This document shows positions 6,012 to 12,845 of a stretch of 14,251 bases of DNA, in pieces. A model generated the notes under the pieces. The model had not been told where the DNA came from and did not search any database. It saw only the letters and a program-made list of their open reading frames with translations. A program made the position numbers and the translations under genes. The DNA comes from Muribaculaceae bacterium (GTDB taxonomy: Bacteria > Bacteroidota > Bacteroidia > Bacteroidales > Muribaculaceae): assembly GCA_902836725.1 (NCBI GenBank), contig CADFRV010000032.1:1-14251 (forward strand), in the 5' to 3' direction. How positions within the stretch are numbered: the stretch's first letter is position 1; each line of letters starts with the position of its first letter.

Positions 6012-7121
6012 TCAGTTCTGTTTGCGGTAAGTGAGCGCGGCGATGGTGCAAAGCAGCAGGGCGAAGCCGCCCAGAGCGGTGTACTGCATCCACAGGTCTG
6101 CGACAGATGCGCCTTTCAGATATATGGCACGCATTATCTCAATGAAATATCTGGGAGGGACCGCATAGGTGAGGTACTGCGCCCACTGCGGCATGGAGGA
6201 GATGGGCGTGAACAATCCCCCCATGAGCTGAAATATCATTATGAAGGCGAACATCACGAAAATGCTCTGGAGAAGAGTGGCCGACTTGTTGGCTATCGAC
6301 ACTCCAAGCCCCGACATAACGAGGCTGAACAGGATTGCCGCCAGATAAATGCATGCGATGTTTCCGGCAGGAGCGAGGCCATATACCGCCCAACCTATGA
6401 ACATCCCGACTGTAATCACAAGCACCCCTACCACCCAGTATGGGATCAGTTTCGACAATACGAACGTTAGTTTCCCCACGGGGGTTACATTCATCGCCTC
6501 TATGGTGCCGCTCTCCTTCTCGCTCACCAGATTAAGCGCCGGAAGGAACCCGCATATTATGATTATCAGCACCACCATCAGCGCCGGTATCATATAATTC
6601 CGGAAATCGAGCGTCGAATTATAGCGGTTTATCACGCTTATGCCGGTCGCAGGCACCCGCATCCCCTCTTCAGCCATCCATCGCCGCAGAGTGCCTGTGG
6701 CGGAGGATGCCGCATACCTCGCACCTATCATGCCTTTGGTCACATTCACACCGTTGGCCTCCACATCAAGCCGTGGAGCGGCGCCGTTGACAATATCCGC
6801 CGAATACCCGGCAGGGATGGTGATTATGACGTCGGCCTCCCCGCGCTCAATGGTGCGCACGGCCTCGATGTGTGTGAAGGGGGTGGCCACAATTCTGAGA
6901 TACTCCGAGGTGGCCATGTCGGCAACCATTCTCCTGGAAAGCTCGGAATGGTCATTGTCAACCACAGTGACGCCAACATCCTTCACGTCGAGGTTCGCCA
7001 CCAGGGGCAGCAGAAGCATCACCATCACAGGCATAGCCAGTATGATACGCGGAATAAACGGATTCCGGCGCATCAGCAATATCTCCTTACGCAGCAGTAT
7101 TCCAAGTGTCCTGAGATTCAT
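6012..7121 (-). CDS. ABC-2 type transporter permease (YbhR-like)
   Basis: A 369-residue inner-membrane permease of the ABC-2 family. A cytoplasmic amphipathic start (LGILLRKEILLMRRNPF, 6-22) leads to membrane segment 1 (about 26-44). A large periplasmic domain follows (about 45-175, with VTVVDNDHSELSRRMV). Five further hydrophobic segments lie at about 178-200, 228-250, 258-280, 290-312 and 345-362, with the SEKESGTIEAMNVTPV motif on the cytoplasmic side before the third. The segments LVANLDVKDVGVTVVDND near the start and IYLKGASVADLW near the end resemble E. coli YbhR. It is the last gene of the exporter operon, starting 13 nt after the preceding permease, and presumably pairs with it as a heterodimer. 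The substrate is not deducible. Confidence 0.9.
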   Translation of the reverse strand: MNLRTLGILLRKEILLMRRNPFIPRIILAMPVMVMLLLPLVANLDVKDVGVTVVDNDHSELSRRMVADMATSEYLRIVATPFTHIEAVRTIERGEADVIITIPAGYSADIVNGAAPRLDVEANGVNVTKGMIGARYAASSATGTLRRWMAEEGMRVPATGISVINRYNSTLDFRNYMIPALMVVLIIIICGFLPALNLVSEKESGTIEAMNVTPVGKLTFVLSKLIPYWVVGVLVITVGMFIGWAVYGLAPAGNIACIYLAAILFSLVMSGLGVSIANKSATLLQSIFVMFAFIMIFQLMGGLFTPISSMPQWAQYLTYAVPPRYFIEIMRAIYLKGASVADLWMQYTALGGFALLLCTIAALTYRKQN

Positions 7122-7134
7122 CAGTGTCTCTTTT

Positions 7135-8181
7135 TCAATATTTTGAGTTGAATTTCCTTACAGCAAGCACAAGCACGCCGACAGTCATGCACAGGAGTAT
7201 GGCGACCTCCTGCAGCACATACGATGCCGGAAGCTGCTGTATCATAAGCGTGCGCATAGCCGCTATGTACCACCGCGCGGGAATGACGCACGAAAGCCAC
7301 TGCAGAGGCAACGGCATGTTCTCGATAGGGAAAATCATCCCGGAAAGCATCACCACGGGAAGCATGAACAGCACGCCCGACACTATCAGCGCCGTCACCT
7401 GGGTGGAAACCAGGGTTGACACCAGCAGACCGAGCGAGAGCGCGAGGGTGACATACAGCACCGTGACCCACACCACATTCAGGGCACTCGCCGAAAACGG
7501 GAGACCCAGCACCGTATAGCTCAACAGCAGCATAGCCGCCAGTATTATGCACGACAGTATGAAATAGGGCACAAGTTTGCCGAGTATGATGGTGCGCGGA
7601 CGCACGGGCGATACAAGCAGCAGATCCATAGTGCCGGTTTCCTTCTCGCTCACTATCGAGACGGAGGTCATCATGGCGCATATGAGAATGAATATCATAC
7701 CCATGATGCCCGGCACGAAATTATATGCGCTTTTGAGTTGCGGATTGTATAGTGTGGAGGTTATGACCGGCGCCGACCCTCCCCCGCCGATCACACTCTC
7801 TATGTATGCCACCGAGGTCTGGGCCATATTTGTATTGGAAGCATCGGTGATGATCTGTGAGCGGATATTTCCGCCGTCGGTCCTGAGAACTACGGCGGCG
7901 TCCGTCTCACCCCGGCGCAACATCCCCTCCACCTCATTGAACGACACCTCACCCTTGAAAGTGAAATAAGAGTTGACGCGCAGACGCTCCATTATGAGCC
8001 TCGACGCATCGGTATGCCTGTCGGCCACCGCTACCACTCTTATGTCGTTGACCTCGGTGGATATGGCGAAACCGAACAGCAGCAGGAGCACCACGGGCAT
8101 TATCAGCACCACCGTGAGCGTACGCCAGTCGCGCAGCAGATGGAGTGTCTCCTTTTTTATAAGCGATGTGAATATTGACAT
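7135..8181 (-). CDS. ABC-2 type transporter permease (YbhS-like)
   Basis: A 348-residue ABC-2 permease with the same plan as its downstream neighbour: cytoplasmic N-terminus (SLIKKETLHLLRDWRTL, 6-22), first membrane segment (about 23-41), a periplasmic domain (about 42-155, shorter than in the neighbour), then five hydrophobic segments. The SEKETGTMDLLLVSPVRPRTI segment (about 180-200) is the conserved cytoplasmic ABC-2 region. IPARWYIAAMRTLMIQ near the C-terminus matches the YbhS-type ending. It starts 27 nt after the upstream ATPase stop. That gap is A-rich on the coding strand, as is common before Bacteroidetes start codons. With its partner it would form the transmembrane part of the exporter. 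Confidence 0.9.
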   Translation of the reverse strand: MSIFTSLIKKETLHLLRDWRTLTVVLIMPVVLLLLFGFAISTEVNDIRVVAVADRHTDASRLIMERLRVNSYFTFKGEVSFNEVEGMLRRGETDAAVVLRTDGGNIRSQIITDASNTNMAQTSVAYIESVIGGGGSAPVITSTLYNPQLKSAYNFVPGIMGMIFILICAMMTSVSIVSEKETGTMDLLLVSPVRPRTIILGKLVPYFILSCIILAAMLLLSYTVLGLPFSASALNVVWVTVLYVTLALSLGLLVSTLVSTQVTALIVSGVLFMLPVVMLSGMIFPIENMPLPLQWLSCVIPARWYIAAMRTLMIQQLPASYVLQEVAILLCMTVGVLVLAVRKFNSKY

Positions 8182-8208
8182 TGCACGGAACGTTTTTTGT
8201 TTTTATAG

Positions 8209-8952
8209 TCAGTCGGCTCTTCTGGCGTCTTTTGCAACAATGCGGAACACCTCGTCCATCGTCTGCACTCCGAACCGCTCTTTAAGCGCCGCGGGAGTAT
8301 CAAGCGCCTTTACGCATCCGTCCACCATTATCAGCACACGGTTGCAGTATTCGGCCTCGTCGAGATAATGTGTGGTGACGAAAACCGTCATTCCACCGGA
8401 AGAGGCCATGTAGATCAGTTCCCAGAATTTGCGCCTGGTCACCGGATCCACCCCACCTGTAGGCTCGTCGAGAAACACCACATCGGGATCGTGCATCGTA
8501 GCCGCCGAAAAGGCCAGTTTCTGTTTCCACCCCACCGGTATATCCTTCACAAGCGTGTCTGCCATATTTTCCATCCCGAGCTGAGCAAAAATCTCACCGG
8601 TCTTGCTCTTTATCGCCGCATCCGACATGCCGTAGACGGTGGAGAAAAGCCTGAGGTTCTCCCGCACGGTCAACTGGTCATAGAGCGAGAACTTCTGGCT
8701 CATATATCCGATATGCCGCTTGATTTCCTCGGCCTGGCGGGTAATGTCGAATCCTGCCACAGTGCCTGTGCCGGAGGTGGGATAGCTCAGGCCGCACAGC
8801 ATGCGCATGGCAGTGGTTTTTCCGGCGCCGTTAGCCCCGAGAAAGCCGAGGATCTCACCTTTCCCCACGTCGAAACTTATATTGTCGACGGCTGTGAAAC
8901 CGCCGAATTTCTTGGTAAGGTTTCTCACCGAGATAACTGTCTCCCTATTCAT
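8209..8952 (-). CDS. ABC transporter ATPase, counterpart of the C-terminal half of YbhF
   Basis: A 247-residue nucleotide-binding subunit. It has Walker A GANGAGKTT (39-47), Q-loop Gln86 (YMSQKFSLY), Walker B with catalytic Glu (FLDEP, Glu163) and H-loop His195 (TTHYLDEAEYC). The signature motif is IPVGWKQ (138-144) instead of LSGGxxQ; the second ATPase half of E. coli YbhF is similarly altered. I chose the ATG at 8950-8952 over a TTG three codons upstream; it overlaps the preceding ATPase gene by 8 nt, suggesting translational coupling. The 27-nt gap to the next gene is the largest within the operon. It probably forms an asymmetric heterodimer with the upstream ATPase to power export through the two permeases. 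Confidence 0.92.
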   Translation of the reverse strand: MNRETVISVRNLTKKFGGFTAVDNISFDVGKGEILGFLGANGAGKTTAMRMLCGLSYPTSGTGTVAGFDITRQAEEIKRHIGYMSQKFSLYDQLTVRENLRLFSTVYGMSDAAIKSKTGEIFAQLGMENMADTLVKDIPVGWKQKLAFSAATMHDPDVVFLDEPTGGVDPVTRRKFWELIYMASSGGMTVFVTTHYLDEAEYCNRVLIMVDGCVKALDTPAALKERFGVQTMDEVFRIVAKDARRAD

Positions 8953-9865
8953 CGCCTGCAAGTTTTATAAATAGATCCTCTATATCCCCTTTTACGGGAA
9001 AGACACGCACATCCCCAAGTCCTGAAGCCGTAAGGGCAGCAACGGTTTTTCCGGCATCAAATCCCTCATCCGCGACAAGATGGAGCGTGGCACCGAAGGT
9101 GTAGCATCTTTTCACCCCAGGCATCGCGCGCAATGCCTGCAGAAGCGGGTACATCTCCGTGGCCGAGGCCGCGTACAGGTTCTCGCCGAGGCCGGCGACG
9201 AGTTCAGCCGGGGTGTTCACATCCAGTATCTTTCCCTTATCGATAAGCGCGATCCTGTCGCACCGCTGCGCCTCATCCATGTATGATGTGGACACAAGTA
9301 TGGTTATCCCCTTTTCCTTGAGTGTGGCGAGCATATCCCAGAACTCACTTCTCGACACAGCGTCGACACCAGTCGTGGGCTCGTCAAGCAGCAGGATACG
9401 CGGACGGTGTATCAGCGCGCATCCGAGAGCCAGTTTCTGCTTCATGCCTCCTGACAGCGCCCCCGCCTTGCGGTCGGGAAATCTGGCAAGCTGACCGAAC
9501 ATCGGGGCGATCAGATCATAGTTGTCTGCCACCTTCACTCCGAAAAGCGATGCGAAAAAGTGCAGATTCTCGTTTACCGTAAGGTCAGGATAGAGCGAGA
9601 ACCGCTCTGGCATATAGCCGACTGACGCACGTATCTGCCTGTAATCCCTTACGGAATCGAAACCGCCGACAACGGCCGTCCCGGCGTCGGGACTGAGTAG
9701 TGTGGTGAGTATGCGGTAAAGAGTGCTCTTGCCGGCGCCGTCGGGACCTATGAGGCCGAACATGCTCCCCCGCGGCACATCGAACGATATGCCGTCGAGA
9801 GCCACCGTTTTTCCGTAGCGCTTCGTCAGCCCCCTGACCTCTATTGCATTTTCCTTATTCTCCAT
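8945..9865 (-). CDS. ABC transporter ATPase, counterpart of the N-terminal half of YbhF
   Basis: A 306-residue nucleotide-binding subunit. Walker A GPDGAGKST (40-48) has the GPDG form also seen in YbhF. The signature LSGGMKQ (137-143) is canonical and Walker B LLLDEP ends in catalytic Glu162. The H-loop reads STSYMDEA, with Ser194 where the switch histidine is normally found, and the Q-loop position is Glu87 (YMPERFSLY). The extra C-terminal 75 or so residues (about 230-306) correspond to the linker that joins the two ATPase halves in E. coli YbhF, so this looks like the first half of a split YbhF. It starts 7 nt after the adaptor gene and overlaps the second ATPase by 8 nt. Confidence 0.92.
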   Translation of the reverse strand: MENKENAIEVRGLTKRYGKTVALDGISFDVPRGSMFGLIGPDGAGKSTLYRILTTLLSPDAGTAVVGGFDSVRDYRQIRASVGYMPERFSLYPDLTVNENLHFFASLFGVKVADNYDLIAPMFGQLARFPDRKAGALSGGMKQKLALGCALIHRPRILLLDEPTTGVDAVSRSEFWDMLATLKEKGITILVSTSYMDEAQRCDRIALIDKGKILDVNTPAELVAGLGENLYAASATEMYPLLQALRAMPGVKRCYTFGATLHLVADEGFDAGKTVAALTASGLGDVRVFPVKGDIEDLFIKLAGDE

Positions 9866-9872
9866 AAGGCAG

Positions 9873-10760
9873 TCAGAGGCGCACTCCGCCGTATTGTCCG
9901 AGTTTCAGGCGCCCGTCGTTCTTCACAGCGATCTTGACGGCATACACCAGATTTGCCCTCGAGTCGGGTGTCTGTATGGATTTAGGGGTGAATTCGCTTT
10001 CCTGCGCGATCCATGTGATCCTGCCGGGATATTCATAAAGCTCGTCGCCGCCGAAATCGGCTATCACGGTCACCTGCTGCCCGAGTTTTATGCCGGCGAG
10101 CTGCGACACGGTGAAATAGCTCCTGAGATATATGTCGTCGAGATCGGCGATCTTGAACAGCTGACGCCCCGGGGTGGCGAATTCCCCCTCTTCTGCATAT
10201 TTGAGCAGCACGGTTCCGCTCACAGGCGATTTCACACAGCTTTTTTCGATCTGCTCCGCGATCTGCTCTTTCTGGTACTGCAGTGCGAGGGCATTGTCGG
10301 AAATGGAACTTCTGTTTTTACCGAGCGTGGAGAGAAGTCCCTCGAGCTGTCCGCGCAGCACCTTAAGGCGTGCTTCGGCATCATCTTTCTGCTTGCCTGT
10401 GGCAGCCCCGTCTGCCAGAAGCCTGTCTATGCGGTCGCATTCGTTCTGCTGATGGGCTATCTCCGTCCGTAGCGATGCCGCCTGTGCGGCGATATCGGGC
10501 GATGAATTTTCCGCAGACGCCTGCTGGCTTCCGATCTGGCGGTACTGCAGCGCCAACAGGGTGGTGTCTACGGTAGCCACATGCTCCCCTGCACGCACGC
10601 TGTCACCCTCCGCGATGTCGAACATAAGTATCTTGCCGCTTGTCTCTGAGGCTACCGTTACCGTAGTGGCCTCGAAAATGCCGGTGGCGTCATATTCGTT
10701 ACTGCTCTGACATGAGACTGTCATTAACGCGATGACCGGGATGTATGCTGCTTTTTTCAT
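9873..10760 (-). CDS. HlyD-family periplasmic adaptor lipoprotein (YbhG-like)
   Basis: A 295-residue membrane-fusion (adaptor) protein linking an inner-membrane ABC exporter to a TolC-type channel. The N-terminus has a hydrophobic signal ending TVSC (Cys17), an acceptable but not ideal lipobox, so it is probably lipid-anchored in the inner membrane. The biotinyl-lipoyl domain is split into two halves (about 35-66 with GKILMFDIAEGDSVRAGE, and 175-205 with VKSPVSGTVLLKYAEEGEFATPGRQL). Between them lies a Gln/Glu-rich helical hairpin (about 67-172). A beta-barrel region follows (about 206-295). Its start overlaps the stop of the outer-membrane factor gene in an ATGA (10757-10760). Confidence 0.93.
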   Translation of the reverse strand: MKKAAYIPVIALMTVSCQSSNEYDATGIFEATTVTVASETSGKILMFDIAEGDSVRAGEHVATVDTTLLALQYRQIGSQQASAENSSPDIAAQAASLRTEIAHQQNECDRIDRLLADGAATGKQKDDAEARLKVLRGQLEGLLSTLGKNRSSISDNALALQYQKEQIAEQIEKSCVKSPVSGTVLLKYAEEGEFATPGRQLFKIADLDDIYLRSYFTVSQLAGIKLGQQVTVIADFGGDELYEYPGRITWIAQESEFTPKSIQTPDSRANLVYAVKIAVKNDGRLKLGQYGGVRL

Positions 10761-12052
10761 CTGTTCAATGTGTATTTAAGTTGATAGATGCTCTGTATGT
10801 ACTGTATCTTGTGATAGGAGGCGGCAAGGCGTGCCAGATTTTCGTCGGTGATCTTGGTGAGAAGAGCCGTGGCGTCGATCACGCCGTTCACGAGCTGTGC
10901 CTCGGCGGCCTTGCGTACCCCTGCGCGCAGTTCCACAATACGGTCGTCGTCAGCCATCACCTCACGGAGTTCCTCTATGCGGCCATACTGCTCGCGCTCC
11001 TTTATGCGGCTGTTGAAAAGAAATGTCTCCCGCTCCACACCGATCCCCTCGGTGTCGGCCCGCAGACGGTTCTCATTGTTTTTACGTGTGTAGAGCGATC
11101 CTATGTTCCACGACACCTTCACTCCGGCAATGGCATTGAAAGAAAGGTCTTTGTTCATCATGCTTTTGAAATAGTCAAGTCCGGGATAACCGTAATATGC
11201 CTGTGCGAAAAGTCCCACTTTAGGCATCAGCGATGCTCTGATACTGTTGTCGCGCGCATCATTCACCCGCATACGTGCGTCATAAAGCCCGAGTTCGGGG
11301 CGGTTTACGGTGAGATCGGCGGGGATTGCCGCCACAGGTGTCTCCAGTGCCCTTTCCCCGGGATCCTCCCCGATGAAAATGCCGAGCATGCGGCGATAGC
11401 TGCCTGCGGTGGCGCGGGCCTGCGCGAGCGACTGGCGTGTGGCCAGATACTGCGCCTCCACCATATCCACGTCGCTCTGCATGGCGGTGCCGTTGCGCAT
11501 CATAGCCTGCAGGCGCCCGAGGTTGCTCCGGAGCAGTTCGCCGGTAAGCTGCATCTGTTCTATCTGTTTATCCATCAGCAGTATCCCGAAGAAAAGATTC
11601 TCCACCCGCTCTCTTACAGCATAGAGCTGCACGTCAAGACTCGCGCGTCGCTCGTCTGTGAGGGTGCGCTCCACCTCGCGGCCTGCTTTCGAGGCGCCCC
11701 CGTCCCAGATTGTCTGGTTCAGATCCACCCCCACCTTGTACTGGAGTTTCCCAAGCCCGGGGATGTCGGCCCCGAGGCGGTCCATCATTTCCGACAGCGC
11801 GTCGGGAAACGACGGCACCAAATTCTGCACCGTTCCCTGGCCGTACACGCCGATCTGCGGCAACCAGCTTTTGTTTATGTCAGACAGGTTCAGCTCGCCG
11901 GTGCGCTCCACAAGGCGGTATTTGCTTATCACAGGATAGTTGGCCGTAGCCAGTTCCACGCATTTCTCCAGTGTGAGGGTCTGCGCCCCCATGCACAGGC
12001 AAAGCGGAAGAAACAGAATCAGCGACAATGCATGTCTCAGTGTCGTATTCAT
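10757..12052 (-). CDS. TolC-family outer-membrane efflux protein
   Basis: A 431-residue outer-membrane factor. A signal peptide of about 23 residues ends near MGA-QT. The mature part opens with LTLEKCVELATANYPVI, the usual TolC-family first helix, and has the duplicated coiled-coil/strand organisation of the family. Examples are VGVDLNQTIWDGG in the first half and AGVKVSWNIGSLYTRKNN in the second, both at the beta-strand/helix junctions. It would form the trimeric channel-tunnel through which the ABC exporter discharges its substrate. It overlaps tetR upstream and the adaptor gene downstream, each by 4 nt (ATGA). In E. coli the YbhGFSR system uses a channel encoded elsewhere; here it is built into the operon. 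Confidence 0.93.
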   Translation of the reverse strand: MNTTLRHALSLILFLPLCLCMGAQTLTLEKCVELATANYPVISKYRLVERTGELNLSDINKSWLPQIGVYGQGTVQNLVPSFPDALSEMMDRLGADIPGLGKLQYKVGVDLNQTIWDGGASKAGREVERTLTDERRASLDVQLYAVRERVENLFFGILLMDKQIEQMQLTGELLRSNLGRLQAMMRNGTAMQSDVDMVEAQYLATRQSLAQARATAGSYRRMLGIFIGEDPGERALETPVAAIPADLTVNRPELGLYDARMRVNDARDNSIRASLMPKVGLFAQAYYGYPGLDYFKSMMNKDLSFNAIAGVKVSWNIGSLYTRKNNENRLRADTEGIGVERETFLFNSRIKEREQYGRIEELREVMADDDRIVELRAGVRKAAEAQLVNGVIDATALLTKITDENLARLAASYHKIQYIQSIYQLKYTLNR

Positions 12053-12681
12053 AGCTCGAGTTTTAGTTTTCCAAGAATAGTCTTCACATTCTCCCTCTTC
12101 CTCATTTCAAGGAACAGGTCGTAGTCGCCATATATGCTGCCCGCCACGGTCTTCACTATCGGGGCGGCGAGGAACAGGAATACGTTGAGCGACACCATGT
12201 CGATCAACAGCATGCGGGCGTCCACACGCTCGCACCGGTTACATGATGCCAGACGGTCGATCTCCTCCTGCAGGCTCTCCAACAGCGAAGTGGCGTTTTT
12301 CAGCAAGGTGCCGCGCAATGCCTCCATCCGCTCGGGATGCTCGGCAAGCTCGTTGATGATGAATCTCGGCAGATCGGGGTTTGCCCTCAGAAATTCGAAA
12401 TGCCCCTCTATCCCCTTCTGCACCCTCTCTTTCAGTGGCAGCTCCGGGTGGTTTATGGCCATCAACAACATCTCGCAGAGCTTCTCCATCTTGTCGGAAA
12501 CTATTTTCTCGAACAGTTTGTCCTTGGTGCGGAAATAATAATGCAGCATGGCATGCGTCACTCCCGCCGCTTCCGCGATGGCCGTAGTGCGCGCACCGGT
12601 ATACCCCTTTTCAAGAAATTCTTTTTCAGCGGCCTGCAGGATCATGGCTTCCGTATCCTTAGGTTTCTTCTGGTCTTCCAT
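12049..12681 (-). CDS. TetR-family transcriptional regulator (CecR/YbiH-like position), first gene of the exporter operon
   Basis: A 210-residue one-component regulator. The N-terminal DNA-binding domain (about 8-57) has a clear helix-turn-helix ending in TTAIAEAAGVTHAMLHYYFRTKDKLF (32-57), close to the TetR consensus. The C-terminal part is a helical ligand-binding and dimerisation domain; residues 160-180 (VDARMLLIDMVSLNVFLFLAAP) are hydrophobic. The ATG at 12679-12681 is 48 nt downstream of a near-consensus promoter. Two inverted repeats between promoter and start are likely binding sites, so autorepression of the whole operon is inferred. Its stop overlaps the tolC-like start (ATGA). E. 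coli has the same order of regulator followed by exporter genes (CecR-YbhGFSR). The ligand is unknown. Confidence 0.93.
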   Translation of the reverse strand: MEDQKKPKDTEAMILQAAEKEFLEKGYTGARTTAIAEAAGVTHAMLHYYFRTKDKLFEKIVSDKMEKLCEMLLMAINHPELPLKERVQKGIEGHFEFLRANPDLPRFIINELAEHPERMEALRGTLLKNATSLLESLQEEIDRLASCNRCERVDARMLLIDMVSLNVFLFLAAPIVKTVAGSIYGDYDLFLEMRKRENVKTILGKLKLEL

Positions 12682-12686
12682 CGGCT

Positions 12687-12725
12687 AACCGTTTGGTTTA
12701 ACATTTCGGATTAACAATTTTGTTA
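12687..12725 (-). promoter_or_regulatory. Putative operator region for the TetR regulator (two inverted repeats)
   Basis: TAACAA (12712-12717) and TTGTTA (12720-12725) form a perfect inverted repeat with a 2-bp spacer, placed where transcription from the predicted promoter should start. A second, weaker inverted repeat is AACC-GTTT-GGTT at 12687-12698. TTAACA also recurs directly (12698-12703 and 12711-12716). Their position between the promoter and start codon of the regulator gene is typical of TetR autoregulation. Binding itself is inferred. Confidence 0.5.
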
Positions 12726-12728
12726 GTG

Positions 12729-12760
12729 CAAAGATACGCGCTAATTCCCATATATGCAAA
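12729..12760 (-). promoter_or_regulatory. Promoter of the tetR-exporter operon
   Basis: On the minus strand, TTTG (12757-12760) is the -33 box and TATCTTTG (12729-12736) a full match to TAnnTTTG. They are 20 bp apart, the expected Bacteroidetes spacing. This is the best promoter in the window. Transcription should begin near 12722-12725, giving a leader of about 40 nt before the regulator ATG. Confidence 0.75.
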
Positions 12761-12779
12761 TCTTTTTGGTGGAGGCACG

Positions 12780-12822
12780 AAAAATCCCGCGCCGGGAGGT
12801 ACAGATACCTCACAGCGCGGGA
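12780..12822 (-). terminator. Intrinsic terminator of the propeller/CBM9 gene
   Basis: On the minus strand TCCCGCGC (12822-12815) pairs with GCGCGGGA (12792-12785). An inner stem GAGGTA/TACCTC (12811-12806 with 12801-12796) closes a 4-nt loop, and five Ts follow (12784-12780). It lies 24 nt after the propeller gene stop and 20 bp before the -33 box of the exporter promoter, insulating the operon from read-through. Confidence 0.85.
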
Positions 12823-12845
12823 GTTAAGCTATGATAACAGGAGGG

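Noticed and set aside
8953..8961. TTG start extending the second ATPase by three codons
   Set aside because: The ATG at 8952 is a normal start and gives a typical coupled overlap.
10745..12124. Plus-strand open frame of 459 codons
   Set aside because: Antisense to the TolC-family gene, which has clear homology and signal peptide. The antisense product is His/Cys-rich without motifs.
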